From: Omphiscola glabra | Taxonomy: Eukaryota > Mollusca > Gastropoda > Lymnaeidae | Reading direction: 5' to 3' | NCBI GenBank assembly: GCA_964017045.1 | Contig: OZ024811.1 | Coordinates: 8,333,674-8,397,673 of the forward strand | DNA length: 64,000 nucleotides | Shown: piece by piece, positions 11,511 through 23,103 of the stretch | Numbering within the stretch: position 1 is the stretch's first letter | How the letters are laid out: the number at the start of each line of letters is the position of its first letter | The notes under the pieces: model-generated | The model's input: only the letters and a program-made list of their open reading frames with translations | Databases searched by the model: none | Told to the model about the DNA's origin: nothing | Program-made: the position numbers and the translations under genes

Positions 11511-11890
11511 TTTGATTAATAAAGGATCTAAACACCCAGCTTCTTTGCATCCAAGCAAATATGACGTCATCTAGCAATGTTCTTGTTTTACAATGTTGTT
11601 GTTGTTCGTCCGTCAAATCGACTAGGACCATCCAGTCATCCGGTTAAGGGAGTGGGTTCAATAAGATTGTTATGTTTCCAGTCTTTGAATCCTGATGTAG
11701 CAAAGGGAGATACTTTCTTGAACAATAGATGACATGCCAAACAATATAAACAACAGTACTAGTAAGTGATATTTCGATTGGACCAAGATGTCATGTTGCA
11801 AGTTTACCCGTTACACATAGAAACATTTTAATTTGTAACCAAATATGTATCTTCTATTAGCAGCGATCAGGGTTTCTTTCAGGCATCTCT
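11510..11890. other. Spacer without recognisable feature
   Basis: Mixed-composition sequence lying between the RT fragment and the C-rich repeat end at 11890. I see no coding or repeat signal here. Confidence 0.4.
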
Positions 11891-12530
11891 TCGGGGGGGG
11901 GGGGGGGCTGCCACCCCCGGGGAAAGTCAAGTGCCCCCCTCCCGGAGCAAAATGGGTAAAAAAAATAAAACGATTATATATTTTTTAAAATAAAAACGAC
12001 TAAATTGTCATTTTAAACAGTTTAAAAAGAATGCAATCTGGCGCCTTTAACAAATTACAATTATTGGAATCTATGATATATCGCTACGCTCGATAGATTT
12101 GATGATCCGTATATTAAGGGCAAATACGCTTAGACGCTTACATTATTCGATTATAAATAACGAAAATTTCGAAAATTTACCTGGCCCGATTACGAGTCGT
12201 ATTGTTACTACCAGTTCTCATTTATCTATATTTTTTGTTTAAATATTTTTTGCAACTCGTAAGTTTAAAGACTTTAATAACCCTATATTAAACTACAGTT
12301 GCTTCAGTTTTAGATCTCTACTTTTAATAGAGTTCTCACTAAATATCAAACGTAATCAATCTTTTTATGTTTGCAAATTATTTTTTATTATAAAAGCATG
12401 ACTTTTACAGTAGGGAATGATGTTAATTAAAAATTGAATCATGGCCTCATGCTTTAAAAAATATAATTATTATTAGCAAAAGTGTTTCTTTCAGCTATCT
12501 CTCCGGGAGGGCACTGTCATTTTAAAACAG
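11890..12530. repeat. Dispersed non-coding repeat, partial copy
   Basis: It begins TTTCTTTCAGGCATCTCTTC followed by a long G run and a C-rich block. At 12041 it enters a block shared with 5579 and 12549 (ATATCGCT and GATGATCCGTATATTA). It breaks off about 12480, where a second copy starts with the same TTTCTTTCAG head. This looks like two head-to-tail insertions or a partial duplication. Confidence 0.65.
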
Positions 12531-14010
12531 TTTTAAAAAGCTTAGTAGCTGCTGCCTTTAACCGATTACAATTAGATCTAGTGGAATCTATAAAATATCG
12601 CTAGACTCGATATATGTGATGATACACATATATATAAAAATCGAACTAACCGTTCCAGTCTTACTTCCTGTTGTTCGCATATATCGCTATTTTCATTTAT
12701 TTATTTTTTGCAACTGACAAGTTAAAAGACATTAATGACACTGTATTAAAATACATTTACAAACCTGTAAGGGTCTAACATTTTTATAATAGTTAGGCAC
12801 GTTCTAAACATGTGCAATCTAATTGAAAGGGGGCATACAAATAGTGCATGTTTCATCAATTATTATTAAATTGAAAGCGTTTTTGTTTTCTTTAAATGTG
12901 CTACTTTTTTTACAAAGTGTCCTGAATAACAGATTTTTAATTTTTTTGGGGAATACTAAGCCGATATTTATTTTATTAACTTCCCAACTGCTTTTCTCTT
13001 TTTAATGTCAGAATAACAAACAAAGTGTCCCATCCATTGGCATTGCACTCATTTTTAAAAAAATATTTATATTTTTTTAGATGAGAATCCAGTAGAAATC
13101 TAAGAATTTTTTTTTTTTTTTTGTGAACTAGCATTTCGATTTAGCATTTCGATTATCATGTCAATTCCATTTTTGGTACGTGTTTTAAAAAAAAAATTCT
13201 TATTGCTCATTCGTCAATTTAAAATGGATTCTTTGTATTTAGATAAAAATATTTTTAAGTATGGCGAAGAGGCAATTTAAGAAAGTAATAGTAGTTTGAA
13301 ATTCCAAATAAAAATGTTAATCTACTGAAAATTGGGAAATTTATACTTTTTGCATACGAATTTCCCTAAGATAAAATCACACATTAGTAAATGTAATGTC
13401 TTCTGTAAACAAATCATGTCTTCTTAAAATAGTTATGCCGTTCATAGGCAATTTATAAAAACGACCAGTTTTCAAAACCCATAAAAATGTATAGACCTTT
13501 CTAATAAACCTGTTTTTCTTTCTTTTTTACTCTGGTAAAATTAGGAAATATTTAAATGAGGTAGTCTAAGCATTATAATTTTAATTAAATTTGTTTTTTC
13601 CATTTGCGTACAGCATATAAAAATAAAATAATGTTTGCAGTGCTTTTTATTCAAAGTTCATTTATTTATTGAGTAGCTATCTAAGCCACATAACTATATT
13701 TAGTTATATAATTATTTTTTAAATTAAAATTTTAATTTTAATTATTATTTTTTTGCATAACACAAGCAGGTCAAGCAATTTCCGTTTTGCCAAACCTGCA
13801 TGGAAAGATGATAATTTAATAAAATATTCTCATCACATCTTTAAGCCCCTAAAATATTTGAGGCACCCTGCAGTCGAAGGGGTGGCTGGGCGCACACAAT
13901 AAAGTTAAAGTTAAGTGACACCTACATTTTTTAACTAGGGTTTCTTCCGTTGCCCTTCAATTAAGTGTAGAATATTGCACTACTAATTTCAGATATGTGA
14001 TAAAATGAAT
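12480..14010. repeat. Dispersed non-coding repeat, copy B (fullest)
   Basis: The head TGTTTCTTTCAGCTATCTCT starts near 12483 and the body parallels 5561-6930 to about 14005, including CATAACACAAGCAGGT at 13755 and GTGTAGAATATTGCAC at 13966. No ORF of note. The same head, with a G/C-run cap, occurs at 15460-15530 (inverted) and 54400. Confidence 0.7.
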
Positions 14011-14284
14011 TCTTGTATTTTGAATGAATCAACAATTTTCTAGGGACTATAATGATTTAAGGGGCGAGAATAGTCTAGGGCAAAAGCGTAACCTCAAGGG
14101 TGACACAAATAGAAAAAATATAGTTAACGTCCCGCAAGTGCGAAATTTAAGATGTTTTTGGTCATTATTGTGGATAATTATGGCACTTTCCACCCGAATA
14201 TTTGAAATGCCACCTCAAAATTGTCTGAAAGAAACAACAAATTCAAGTATGCGCCAAAATAATGCATCCCTGCAATTTGAGTTT

Positions 14285-14793
14285 GTACGACTGTCTTTAG
14301 CGTCCTAAATTATGCACCCCTTTCCTCACGCTGATCAATGGTACGACTGTCTTTAGCGTCCTAAATTATGCACCCTTTTCCTAACGCTGATCAATGGTAC
14401 GACTGTCTTTAGCGTCCTAAATTATGCACCCTTTCCTCACGCTGATCAATGGTACGACTGTCTTTAGCGTCCTAAATTATGCACCCTTTTCCTAACGCTG
14501 ATCAATGGTACGACTGTCTTTAGCGTCCTAAATTATGCACCCTTTTCCTAACGCTGATCAATGGTACGACTGTCTTTAGCGTCCTAAATTATGCACCCTT
14601 TTCCTAACGCTGATCAATGGTACGACTGTCTTTAGCGTCCTAAATTATGCACCCTTTTCCTAACGCTGATCAATGGTACGACTGTCTTTAGCGTCCTAAA
14701 TTATGCACCCTTTTCCTAACGCTGATCAATGGTACGACTGTCTTTAGCGTCCTAAATTATGCACCCTTTTCCTCACGCTGATCAATGGTACAG
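14285..14793. repeat. Satellite, 56-bp unit, about 9 copies
   Basis: The unit starts GTACGACTGTCTTTAGCGTC and contains CTAAATTATGCACCC and ACGCTGATCAATG. Starts fall at 14285, 14341, 14397, 14452, 14508 and onward. Copies are nearly identical, differing by CCTAACG/CCTCACG and the length of a T run. The first copy begins inside a longer open frame (14024-14308), but no gene is evident. Confidence 0.95.
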
Positions 14794-14984
14794 TATGGGG
14801 TTGTTTATAAGCTTGTGCCTTATGATTACCCTGGGGCACGCCACAAATGGAGTGAATTCAGTTTATTTATGGCACTGGGCTAAATAATGCCTCCCAAAAA
14901 ACCTTAAAAATGTTCTTCCGTTCAAAAGGTATAATAGTAACATCGAATTCAAGTATACTCAAAAATACACCTCTTGATTTTGAA

Positions 14985-15280
14985 ATAATAAAAAATTTTC
15001 TGGGGTGCAGGCTCCCCAAACCCCTCCACCCATCAAGATTTACCGGCGCCCACGATTTCAGCCCTACTTCTCGATGAAAATGATCGCTGATTTTGGTATC
15101 GATAGATACACTGCCTAGTAGCATAGCTACTATTAGTGCTGCCATGAGCGGCCAAGTATTTTCCGTCCCCCCTTTCACGATACAAACTCTGCAGTTGTCC
15201 GAAAATGCGACATCTGCACATTAAGAAAACCTGGGTGGACTACCCCATCCGCCTTATTTCGACGACACTAGCAGGGGCGT
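14985..15280 (-). repeat. Short interspersed repeat family M1 (reverse)
   Basis: The reverse complement matches 54606-54840 for about 230 bp. Both carry TTTTCGGACAACTGCA, GTTTGTATCGTGAAAGGG, GCACTAATA and ATTTTCATCG. Related partial copies are at 17430-17540 and 58890-59045 (reverse). The outer edge at 15265 (GCAGGGGCGTATCT) resembles the GGCGTAG ends of the hAT MITEs. A non-autonomous DNA element is likely. Confidence 0.65.
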
Positions 15281-15354
15281 ATCTTCAAAGTTTGGCGTCA
15301 GGGGACAATATTCATTTTTACTCTCCCCTCCAACTCTGAAACCCATTATTTTCT

Positions 15355-15540
15355 AGCAATTAATACCATCTAAGCCCCCCCCCCCCGCTAGTCTGGCACC
15401 CAGGGACGTATGTCTCATCTGCCAGCCCGTAGCTACACCTCTGGCTACTGACAACTGGCACTGCCCCCCCCCCCCCCCGAAGATCTTAAGTGCCCCCCGG
15501 GGGAAAATTTCTGAAAGAAACACTGGCAGCGACTCACAAG
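15355..15540 (-). repeat. C-run MITE remnants
   Basis: Two G/C-homopolymer blocks: 15375-15390 within a reverse copy of the MITE family seen at 54452-54596 (TAATACCATCTAAG; GTAGCTACACCTCTGG), and 15465-15530, an inverted head of the non-coding repeat (GTGCCCCCCGGGGGAAAATT then CTGAAAGAAACACTGG). Both are fragments. Confidence 0.55.
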
Positions 15541-15944
15541 AGCTACACTAAAAACGAACATTGGGAAATGATCTATAGCCATGGTACAGTCAATAAAATC
15601 GATCCCTGTGTTTGAGCTATGTAAGATGAACATGACTTTCACATTTAAACAGTGAGTACCAATTATACCTAAATACCTATATATTTCTGCCTTCAGCTCA
15701 GACCTACTGTGACTGTTGGATTCTATTTTTCATCTAAATATTTTTTTTCCAGTCAAAGAAAATAAAATATTTTTCAGGTTAGAAAATATAAAGTTATTTT
15801 TGTTTTTAATTTTTTTAAAATTTACTTTTAAAAAGAATTATTCATTGGTGACCTACAAATTCCTTTATGTACTGCTAATTAAATTCAGTAGTACCTCAAT
15901 TGGTGCTAGAATATACTTTTCTCCATCTTTTTCATTAATGAGCA

Positions 15945-16335
15945 GTGGCGTATCTAGGGTTATTACCACCCGGGGCCACCATCTTTGTCTAACATAATTG
16001 TAAACAAATATTCTTTCTTTCTTTTTTTTTCGATTCATTTCTTGGAGAAGTAAAACTTGTTGACAAGAGTTATTCCCCTTTAAATGTTTTTAAAGTATCC
16101 AACTTGTGATTCGCATTTATAATATTAATTTTGGAATGTGACGATAATATCTTGGGTTAAAATTGTGAAACGTGCTGTCCACAGACTTTAAAATCAAATT
16201 TAATTGCAAAAACTTTTCAATATTCATTAAAAATATATGCAACATGATGCCTCTGTAAGAGTGAGTCTCCTAGAAACGTGGGGCCTCCTGGGCCAGCGCC
16301 CACTGGGCCCATTCCTTAAGACTGCACTGACGGCT
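15945..16335. repeat. GTGGCGTA-ended MITE-like repeat
   Basis: It starts CAGTGGCGTATCTAGGG and ends near 16335 with AGACTGCACTG after a GGGCC-rich stretch. The start matches the hAT MITE termini at 17563, 23104 and 51788. I could not find a target duplication, so the right boundary is uncertain. Confidence 0.4.
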
Positions 16336-16551
16336 AACCTATCTCTTGCCTAGTTTAAAGTATTCAGCGCTTAAAATATATGTCTGTGCAATTATTATCA
16401 TTACCGCGATATGTCATGTAGCAGCCACTTGAACTGACCGCATTTATTTATTTTATTGCGGAGGAGATGGTAATGTCTTAAGCGAAGTGAGAAATTCTCT
16501 AGTCATCTCGTACTCTATATGGTTTTAGATTTTATCCTATGTTTCTGGACA

Positions 16552-16893
16552 TTATTTTAGGGTGGCTCGTAATCCATGTAACGCCACGCCCCAAAGCTGA
16601 ATGACTGAATATACTAGATTCCAGCTATTGGTATTTGATGGGTTAGCGGTACCCCATACATCCGGCTGTAGCTGAACGAGACTCATGCCCTCCCACGATT
16701 GTCTGTGTTGGGAAGAACTCGTCTGCGCCAGAGCTGTCAACTCTGTCTTTCTTGCTTGTGACAAGCGTGTCATTAACAGTAGTGTGTTTGAGTTTGCAAC
16801 AGTAGTGTGCTGGTGACAGTAGTGTAGTTTCATTGAATCTGTTACCAACAGTAGGATTTTAACAATAAGCGTGTTATGGATCATAATGACCAT
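16552..16893 (-). other. Unrecognised 113-codon open frame
   Basis: A reverse open frame in a locally more balanced composition region. It includes a short internal repeat (ACAGTAGTGTG three times around 16775-16830) that produces part of the frame. No domain, signal peptide or splice structure recognised. It could be chance or an LTR/UTR segment. Not a supported gene. Confidence 0.15.
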
Positions 16894-17034
16894 GATTTGT
16901 CAAAAGTACAGTTTTTAAAATGAGTGTAATATCAATATTAGACTAGTATTATATCAAGTAGTTATTATTGTCACTTATTGTGTTATATATAGTAGTATCG
17001 AATACAGATTAGTGAGTTACTTCAATGGTTTTAT

Positions 17035-17350
17035 GAAAAGTGGTAGTATTGTATCACATAAAAGTGGTAGTATTGTATCACATAAAAGTGGTAGTATTGA
17101 ATCACATAAAAGTGGTAGTATTGTATCACATAAAAGTGATAGTATTGAATCACATAAAAGTGGTAGTATTGTATCACATAAAAGTGGTAGTATTGTATCA
17201 CATAAAAGTGGTAGTATTGTATCACATAAAAGTGGTAGTATTGTATCACACAAAAGTGGTAGTATTGTATCACATAAAGTGGTAGTATTGTATCACATAA
17301 AAGTGGTAGTATTGAATCACATAAAAGTGGTAGTATTGTATCACATTATA
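17035..17350. repeat. Satellite, 24-bp unit, about 13 copies
   Basis: Unit TGGTAGTATTGTATCACATA plus AAAG. One unit near 17277 is one base short, and some units read GAATCAC instead of GTATCAC. As 24 is a multiple of three, several frames stay open, which yields spurious Gly-Ser or Tyr-His repeat proteins on both strands. Confidence 0.95.
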
Positions 17351-17402
17351 GCAGACTTATACTTACAGCAGTGATATTTAATCAGTTATTATATTTCAAT
17401 TT

Positions 17403-17800
17403 CAGTGGTGTTTTTTTGTGTGCGTGTGATCTTGTGTCGTTTGGATAGGGTGGGGTGGAAAGCTCCGCTCCGGGTGGAACTTTTTTCTGTAAATGGAGGG
17501 GCATAATTTTGGCCAACTGCAGAGTTTTTTCGTCAAAGGGGAGCAAAAGTCTTGGCTCTGCCCAGAGGCGTAGCGTAGGGGGGCGGGGGGTACAGATGTA
17601 CCCGGGCGCCAGCTAGTTAGGGGCGCCAAAATGTGCTTTGGTATTATTTTATTGATGAAACTAATGGGTTTGAGAGTTGAAAAAAGGAAAATAGTGCGTT
17701 TTAAAATGAATCTTGTCCCCGGGCGCCAAACACTCAAGCTACGCCACTGGCTCTGCCCCGGACTGCACTAACACTAGCTATGCCCCTGTGGTGATCAGCA
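17403..17800 (+). repeat. M1-type repeat interrupted by a MITE
   Basis: 17430-17554 carries TTTTGGCCAACTGCAGAGTT and TCGTCAAAGGGGAGC, which match family M1; the sequence resumes after the MITE with CCGGACTGCACTAACACTAG and CTATGCCCCTG. The 17563-17749 element therefore inserted into an older copy. Confidence 0.6.
17563..17749. mobile_element. hAT-type MITE, 187 bp, exact 8-bp TSD
   Basis: It begins CAGAGGCGTAGCGTAG and ends AAGCTACGCCACTG, imperfect inverted repeats. The flanking 8-mer GCTCTGCC occurs at 17555-17562 and 17750-17757. An 8-bp duplication and CAGNGGCGTA ends are hAT signatures. The interior holds GGCGCC runs and no reading frame. Confidence 0.85.
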
Positions 17801-18560
17801 AATTATGTTATTGATTGAGATTTTAAATTCCGCCTTTAAAATATAATCGGAAATGGACCTCAGAAATAAATTTGATGTGCTTTGAATTGTTGGATTCTAG
17901 TAGTTTTCAAGTGAATGTGATTTAACATAATATACTTTCCTATTAATTGTGATAGCAATCAAAGATCAGCAGTGATGAAGATATTTAATGGGAAATGAAT
18001 AATACAATAATTCGACAATTCAATTAGACGAAGGTGATTGAAAATGGATTTCAGTAATTATTAGAATGAATATAATTAGATTTTGACTTCAACAATTGTG
18101 TAGATTGAATTCATAGTATTAAAATAGGACAATTGTAGACATTGAGACTGAATATGTTAAGATTAAAGATGACATTGCTCAAAGAATGATAGCCTAAATT
18201 AATTGAAACTCCTGGACTTTGGAGTTGGGCAAATATAATCATCAAATACGGCACAAAGATAAAGAATTGCGCAACTTTTATATAAGCATTGCAGATCTGG
18301 ATTATACGACGGTAAGTTTATAATTACAATAATTATAAATTGGATTAATAAAATTAATGCCAAATGTACGTGTATTCTTACTGTCATTTGACCATCCATT
18401 TATAATTTCACAAATCTTATAATGTACTTAACTGCCACATTCAAGTACTTATAAAGTAATATCTAAAATGTTGTATATGTCAAAAACATTTTCAGCAGAA
18501 TAATTTCAGTGTCCCCGTTGTCTATCCTTAATATAATCAGTGCGTCACTAGGACTGGTGT
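17800..18560. other. AT-rich spacer
   Basis: No gene, repeat array or element end was recognised in this stretch. Confidence 0.4.
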
Positions 18561-18565
18561 CAACC

Positions 18566-18658
18566 ATGCGGCCAGTAATTACCCACTCCCAGTCATGCTA
18601 CAGTAATTCCCCACCCCAGTCATGCTACAGTAATTCCCCACCCCCAGTCATGCTACTT
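18566..18658. repeat. Short satellite, about 27-bp unit, 3 copies
   Basis: Unit CAGTAATTCCCCACCCCAGT then CATGCTA, with small differences in the C runs. Confidence 0.85.
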
Positions 18659-18739
18659 AGTACAATATAATGAAACCAAATTTCTAATGATTTTAAAAAA
18701 AAAAAAATCGCATCTACCCCATCTATAACGCTAGTCTCA

Positions 18740-18980
18740 TTTACATGCTGCTATTGTCCCATTTACAATTTACTCTAGTCCCATTTACATGCTACTCTAG
18801 TCCCATTTACACGTTACTCTAGTCCCATTTACATGCTACTCTAGTCCGATTTACATGTTACTCTAGTCCCATTTACACGTTACTCTAGTCCCATTTACAC
18901 GTTACTCTAGTCCCATTTACACGTTACTCTAGTCCCATTTACACGTTACTCTAGTCCCATTTACACGTTACTCTAGTTTT
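18740..18980. repeat. Satellite, 22-bp unit, about 11 copies
   Basis: Unit CTCTAGTCCCATTTACACGT plus TA, more homogeneous toward the right. It passes directly into the next array at the word CTCTAGTTTTATAGCACTTA near 18970. Confidence 0.95.
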
Positions 18981-19765
18981 ATAGCACTTATTAGGTTGTC
19001 TTTTATATCACTTAGTAGGTTGTGTTTTATATGACATAGTAGATACTCTTTTATATGACATAGTAGATACTCTTTTATATGACATAGTAGATAGTATTTT
19101 ATACCACTTGGTAGGTTGTCTTTAATATCACTCAGTAGGTTGTCTTTTATATTGCACAGTAGGTTGTCTTTTATATCACTTAGTAGGTTGTCTTTAATAT
19201 CACTCAGTAGGTTGTCTTTTATATTGCACAGTAGGTTGTCTTTTATATCACTTAGTAGATTGTCTTTTATATCACTTAGTAGATTGTCTTTTATATCACT
19301 TAGTAGATTGTCTTTTATATCACATAGTAGGTAGTCTTTTATATCACTTAGTAGGTTGTGTTTTATATGACATAGTAGATACTCTTTTATATGACATAGT
19401 AGATACTCTTTTATATGACATAGTAGATAGTATTTTATATGACATAGTAGATAGTATTTTATACCACTTGGTAGTTTGTCTTTAATATCACTCAGTAGGT
19501 TGTCTTTTATATTGCACAGTAGGTTGTCTTTTATATCACTTAGTAGGTTGTCTTTAATATCACTCAGTAGGTTGTCTTTTATATTGCACAGTAGGTTGTC
19601 TTTTATATCACTTAGTAGATTGTCTTTTATATCACTTAGTAGATTGTCTTTTATATCACTTAGTAGATTGTCTTTTATATCACATAGTAGGTAGTCTTTT
19701 ATATCACTTAGTAGGTTGTCTTCTATATCACATAGTAGTTTGTCTTTTATAGAAATTGTTAAGTT
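18981..19765. repeat. Satellite, 24-bp unit with 360-bp higher-order repeat
   Basis: Basic unit AGTAGGTTGTCTTTTATATC plus ACTT. Variants (TTGCACAG, GACATAGTAGATAC) recur in the same order 360 bp apart: 19116-19334 is repeated at 19476-19694, giving identical 72-codon frames. 360 bp is 15 basic units, so a block was copied as a whole. Confidence 0.95.
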
Positions 19766-19980
19766 GTCTTTTTAATTACTTAATAAGTTGTTTTTCATAT
19801 AAGTTATTAAGCAATTATTATCGATATATTCCAGTTACTTACAGCCTTATCACTCTTTTTTCCATCTACTTTCAGTCTAATCATCTATACATTCCAGTCT
19901 TGCCTATACAGACCCGTACCTTTTTTCAAGATGTCACGCTTTAAACTTTCCCCCTTTGTTTGATGCGATCTCTTTTATCC
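19766..19980. other. Spacer between satellites
   Basis: AT-rich transition zone with no recognised feature. Confidence 0.4.
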
Positions 19981-20885
19981 ACCCAATCCAGACAGTCTCA
20001 CCTGCCTGACCATCCCTGCCAAACAATATCACCTATACCACCACCTAGCCAACAAGTCTCACCTATACTACCACCCCTGCCAGACAGTTTTACTTATATC
20101 AACCCCTTGCCAGACAGTCTCATCTATACCACTTCCTTGCCAGACAGTCTCACTTATACCACCACCCCTGCCAGACAGTCTCACTTATACCACCACCCCT
20201 GTCAGACAGTCTCACTTATACCAACACCCTTGCCAGACAGTCTCACTTATACCACCACCCCTGCCAGACAGTCTCACTTATACCACCACCCTTGCCAGAC
20301 AGTCTCACTTATACCACCACCCTTGCCAGACAGTCTCACTTATACCACCACCCCTGCCAGACAGTCTCACTTATACCACCACCCCTGCCAGACAGTCTCA
20401 CTTATACCACCACCCCTGCCAGACAGTCTCACTTATACCACCACCCCTGCCAGACAGTCTCACTTATACCACCACCCCTGCCAGACAGTCTCACTTATAC
20501 CACCACCCTTGCCAGACAGTCTCACTTATACCACCACCCCTGCCAGACAGTCTCACTTATACCACCACCCTTGCCAGACAGTCTCACTTATACCACCACC
20601 CTTGCCAGACAGTCTCACTTATACCACCACCCCTGCCAGACAGTCTCACTTATACCACCACCCTTGCCAGACAGTCTCACTTATACCACCACCCCTGCCA
20701 GACAGTCTCACTTATACCACCACCCCTGCCAGACAGTCTCACTTATACCACCACCCCTGCCAGACAGTCTCATCATATACCACCACCCCTGCCAGACAGT
20801 CTCATCATATACCACCACCCCTGCCAGACAGTCTCATCATATACCACCACCCTTGCCAGACAGTCTCAACAATGCCCCCAATCGC
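19980..20885. repeat. Satellite, 31-bp unit, about 28 copies
   Basis: Unit CTTATACCACCACCCCTGCC then AGACAGTCTCA. Most units are identical apart from CCCCTG/CCCTTG; the last three have TCATCATA. Since 31 is not a multiple of three, each frame cycles through all three phases, and no phase contains a stop. This produces a 316-codon and a 212-codon open frame that I do not regard as genes. Confidence 0.95.
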
Positions 20886-21054
20886 TCTTCTTCCAGTATC
20901 TTTGATTTAAAAATCATCAGGGAAAACTGAATAGCTTTAGGCTTTGCTAAACTCTGACAGTGGATTTGTCACGTCCCTTTGTTGACTCATCCAATATTAC
21001 ACAAGGATTGGATTCCCTAGGAAAACAATTTGCCTCCCAACTATACTCCAAATA

Positions 21055-21400
21055 TATTTTGTATGCCTACTATAAAGATTATTAGCCTCTCTACTATACT
21101 CCAAAGATCTTTAATATCCTTACTATAAAGATTATCAGCCTCCTTACTATACTCCAAAGATCTTTAGTATCCCTACTATAAAGATTATTAGCCTCCCTAC
21201 TATACTCTAAACAGCATTAGCCTCCCTACTATACTACAACGATCTTTTGCACCGTACTATAAAGATTATTATCCTAACTACTATACTCTAAATATCATTA
21301 GCCTCCTAACTATGCTCTAAAGAACATTAGCCTCCCTACTCTATTCTAAACTGGTCCAAAGATAATTGGCCTTCCAAGTTTACGCTAAAGTTCATTAGCC
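21055..21400. repeat. Degenerate satellite (CCTCCCTACTATACTC type)
   Basis: Irregular copies of AGCCTCCCTACTATACTCTA alternating with AAGATCTTTAGTATCCCTAC and ATAAAGATTATTAG. Spacing varies, so no single period is given. Confidence 0.8.
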
Positions 21401-21774
21401 TCTTCTATTTTATACTAATTTAGTGATGCGTGCTTGATTATTTAGTGATGTTTGATAGACTAGTCAATTTTGCGTTGAGTTGAAAGTACAAATTTGTAAA
21501 AAAGAAAAGTACAAATTTGTAAAAAAGATATCGGTGACATAATGCATTAACCCGATATCTAGTAAATATAGTTAATAACTATCTGATCAAGCGTATTTTA
21601 TGAAAGTACCTACAATTTAGTTTAATTTAAATTAACGTATTTCAAATTTGTATGAACACCTTTATTATTATTATTATATTTATATATAATTTCTGGAATT
21701 GAAATACTGTTTTGAAAGTATGTCCTGATATATTTGTGATTTGGCATAGTCATGAGAGATCATGAGTAAAGATA

Positions 21775-21905
21775 TTAAACATTAACACACTAATTATAGC
21801 TTGCCAAACATTACCACACTATTTATAGCTTGCCAAACATTAACACACTAGTTATAGCTTGCCAAACATTAACACACTAATTATAGCTCGCCAAACATTA
21901 GCGAC
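21775..21905. repeat. Satellite, 29-bp unit, about 4 copies
   Basis: Unit CATTAACACACTAATTATAG then CTTGCCAAA. Shortly upstream (21487-21532) is a two-copy repeat of about 22 bp containing the palindrome TACAAATTTGTA. Confidence 0.85.
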
Positions 21906-21914
21906 AGCAATCCG

Positions 21915-22470
21915 TGAACTTCCCATCTACTCAAGTAGCACACATTTAAGAATCCCAATTTTCGCTACACCCCTTCCCCCATTTTTATTTCACCCCCATG
22001 AACTATACTAAATATCTGATGTCTCAGAAACATTTAAACATAAGATTCATTACACTAGATTTAAAATGAGACGATTTCATGTTCCGAAAAGAAAATATTA
22101 GGCACCAAACGCAGTTTCGTTATTTAAAAAAATAATCATTTAGCGTAGTTATCGCTCTAATGAACTCACTACTGAACCATACTTTCTTTCAAAAATAGAA
22201 TAATAGATAAATATATGTAATATAATTCATTTTATTACTTATTTTACAAACCAAAGATTCATGTAGCAAACATCTCTTTACTAAATAAAGAACTCCATTA
22301 GTAACACACCATTACTAACTACGCCATCACTGCTACTCCTGCTAAAACATAACATTAACAACGCTATTTCCCATACCCAAATCTACGTCACAAAATACAA
22401 AGCATATAGCAAGAGCTACGAAAATAATCTCAGTACCAAATACGCTGTATAGGAAGAAGCCAGCTTGTTA
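21915..22470. repeat. Dispersed repeat family D, uninterrupted copy
   Basis: It matches 48025-49110 block for block (AAGAATCCCAATTTTCG, GAGACGATTTCAT, AATCATTTAGCGTAGTTA, CTACGCCATCACTGCT, ATACAAAGCATATAGCAA). A more diverged copy lies at 25480-25670. It has no solo LTR where the 48-kb copy does, and so serves as an empty-site reference. Confidence 0.75.
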
Positions 22471-22544
22471 GGAAGCAGCCGGAAATGGAAACAGTCACAC
22501 CAGTAGCGTAATTCATATAAGAGATTGCTAACATGCTACTAAAA

Positions 22545-23035
22545 ACTAAATGTCATTGCATTTAACGAAAAAATGCCATAATGACAGACAAACAATTGAA
22601 AAAATGACATAACAAAATGTATAAGGACACAACACAAATAAATGACGTATAACACATAAAAGACAAAATTGCATAACATAATAAAAATAAATGACCAAAA
22701 ACCCTAGTAAGAGAACAAATGAAAGACACAATTTCTTAAAGACAAAACTCAAATAAATGAAAAAATTCCTTAATGTCAAAGCAGAAATGAATGACAAAAT
22801 GCTAGGGGACAAAATGCCATAATGACAGAAAACGAATGACAAAATGCTAGGAGACAAAATGCCATAATGACAGAAAACGAATGACAAAATGGTAGGGGAC
22901 AAAATGCCTTAATGACAGAAAACGAATAACAAAATTTCATAAACAGAGAACAAATGAATAACAAAATGCAATAAGGACAGAAAACAATTGAATGACAAAA
23001 TGCCATAATCATAGAAAACAAATGAATATATAACA
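22545..23035. repeat. Degenerate satellite, about 45-bp unit
   Basis: Repeats of AATGACAAAATGCTAGGGGA and CAAAATGCCATAATGACAGA. The clearest units are 22783-22990. Reverse-strand frames of 118 and 98 codons here are repeat artefacts. Confidence 0.8.
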
Positions 23036-23103
23036 CCAAGAAAACATTTTCAACCAATAATTGGCAATACACGATAACAAATTTAACTTAGCAAATGCCA
23101 TTA

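Noticed and set aside
16552..16893. 113-codon reverse frame as a gene
   Set aside because: Partly made of a short internal repeat, with no domain or splice signals.
19960..20930. 316- and 212-codon open frames rich in Pro, Thr, Tyr, His
   Set aside because: They are translations of the 31-bp satellite in rotating phases; no start context, splice or domain evidence.
22546..23072. Hydrophobic reverse frames resembling membrane proteins
   Set aside because: Repeat translation of an AT-rich 45-bp satellite; hydrophobicity follows from base composition.
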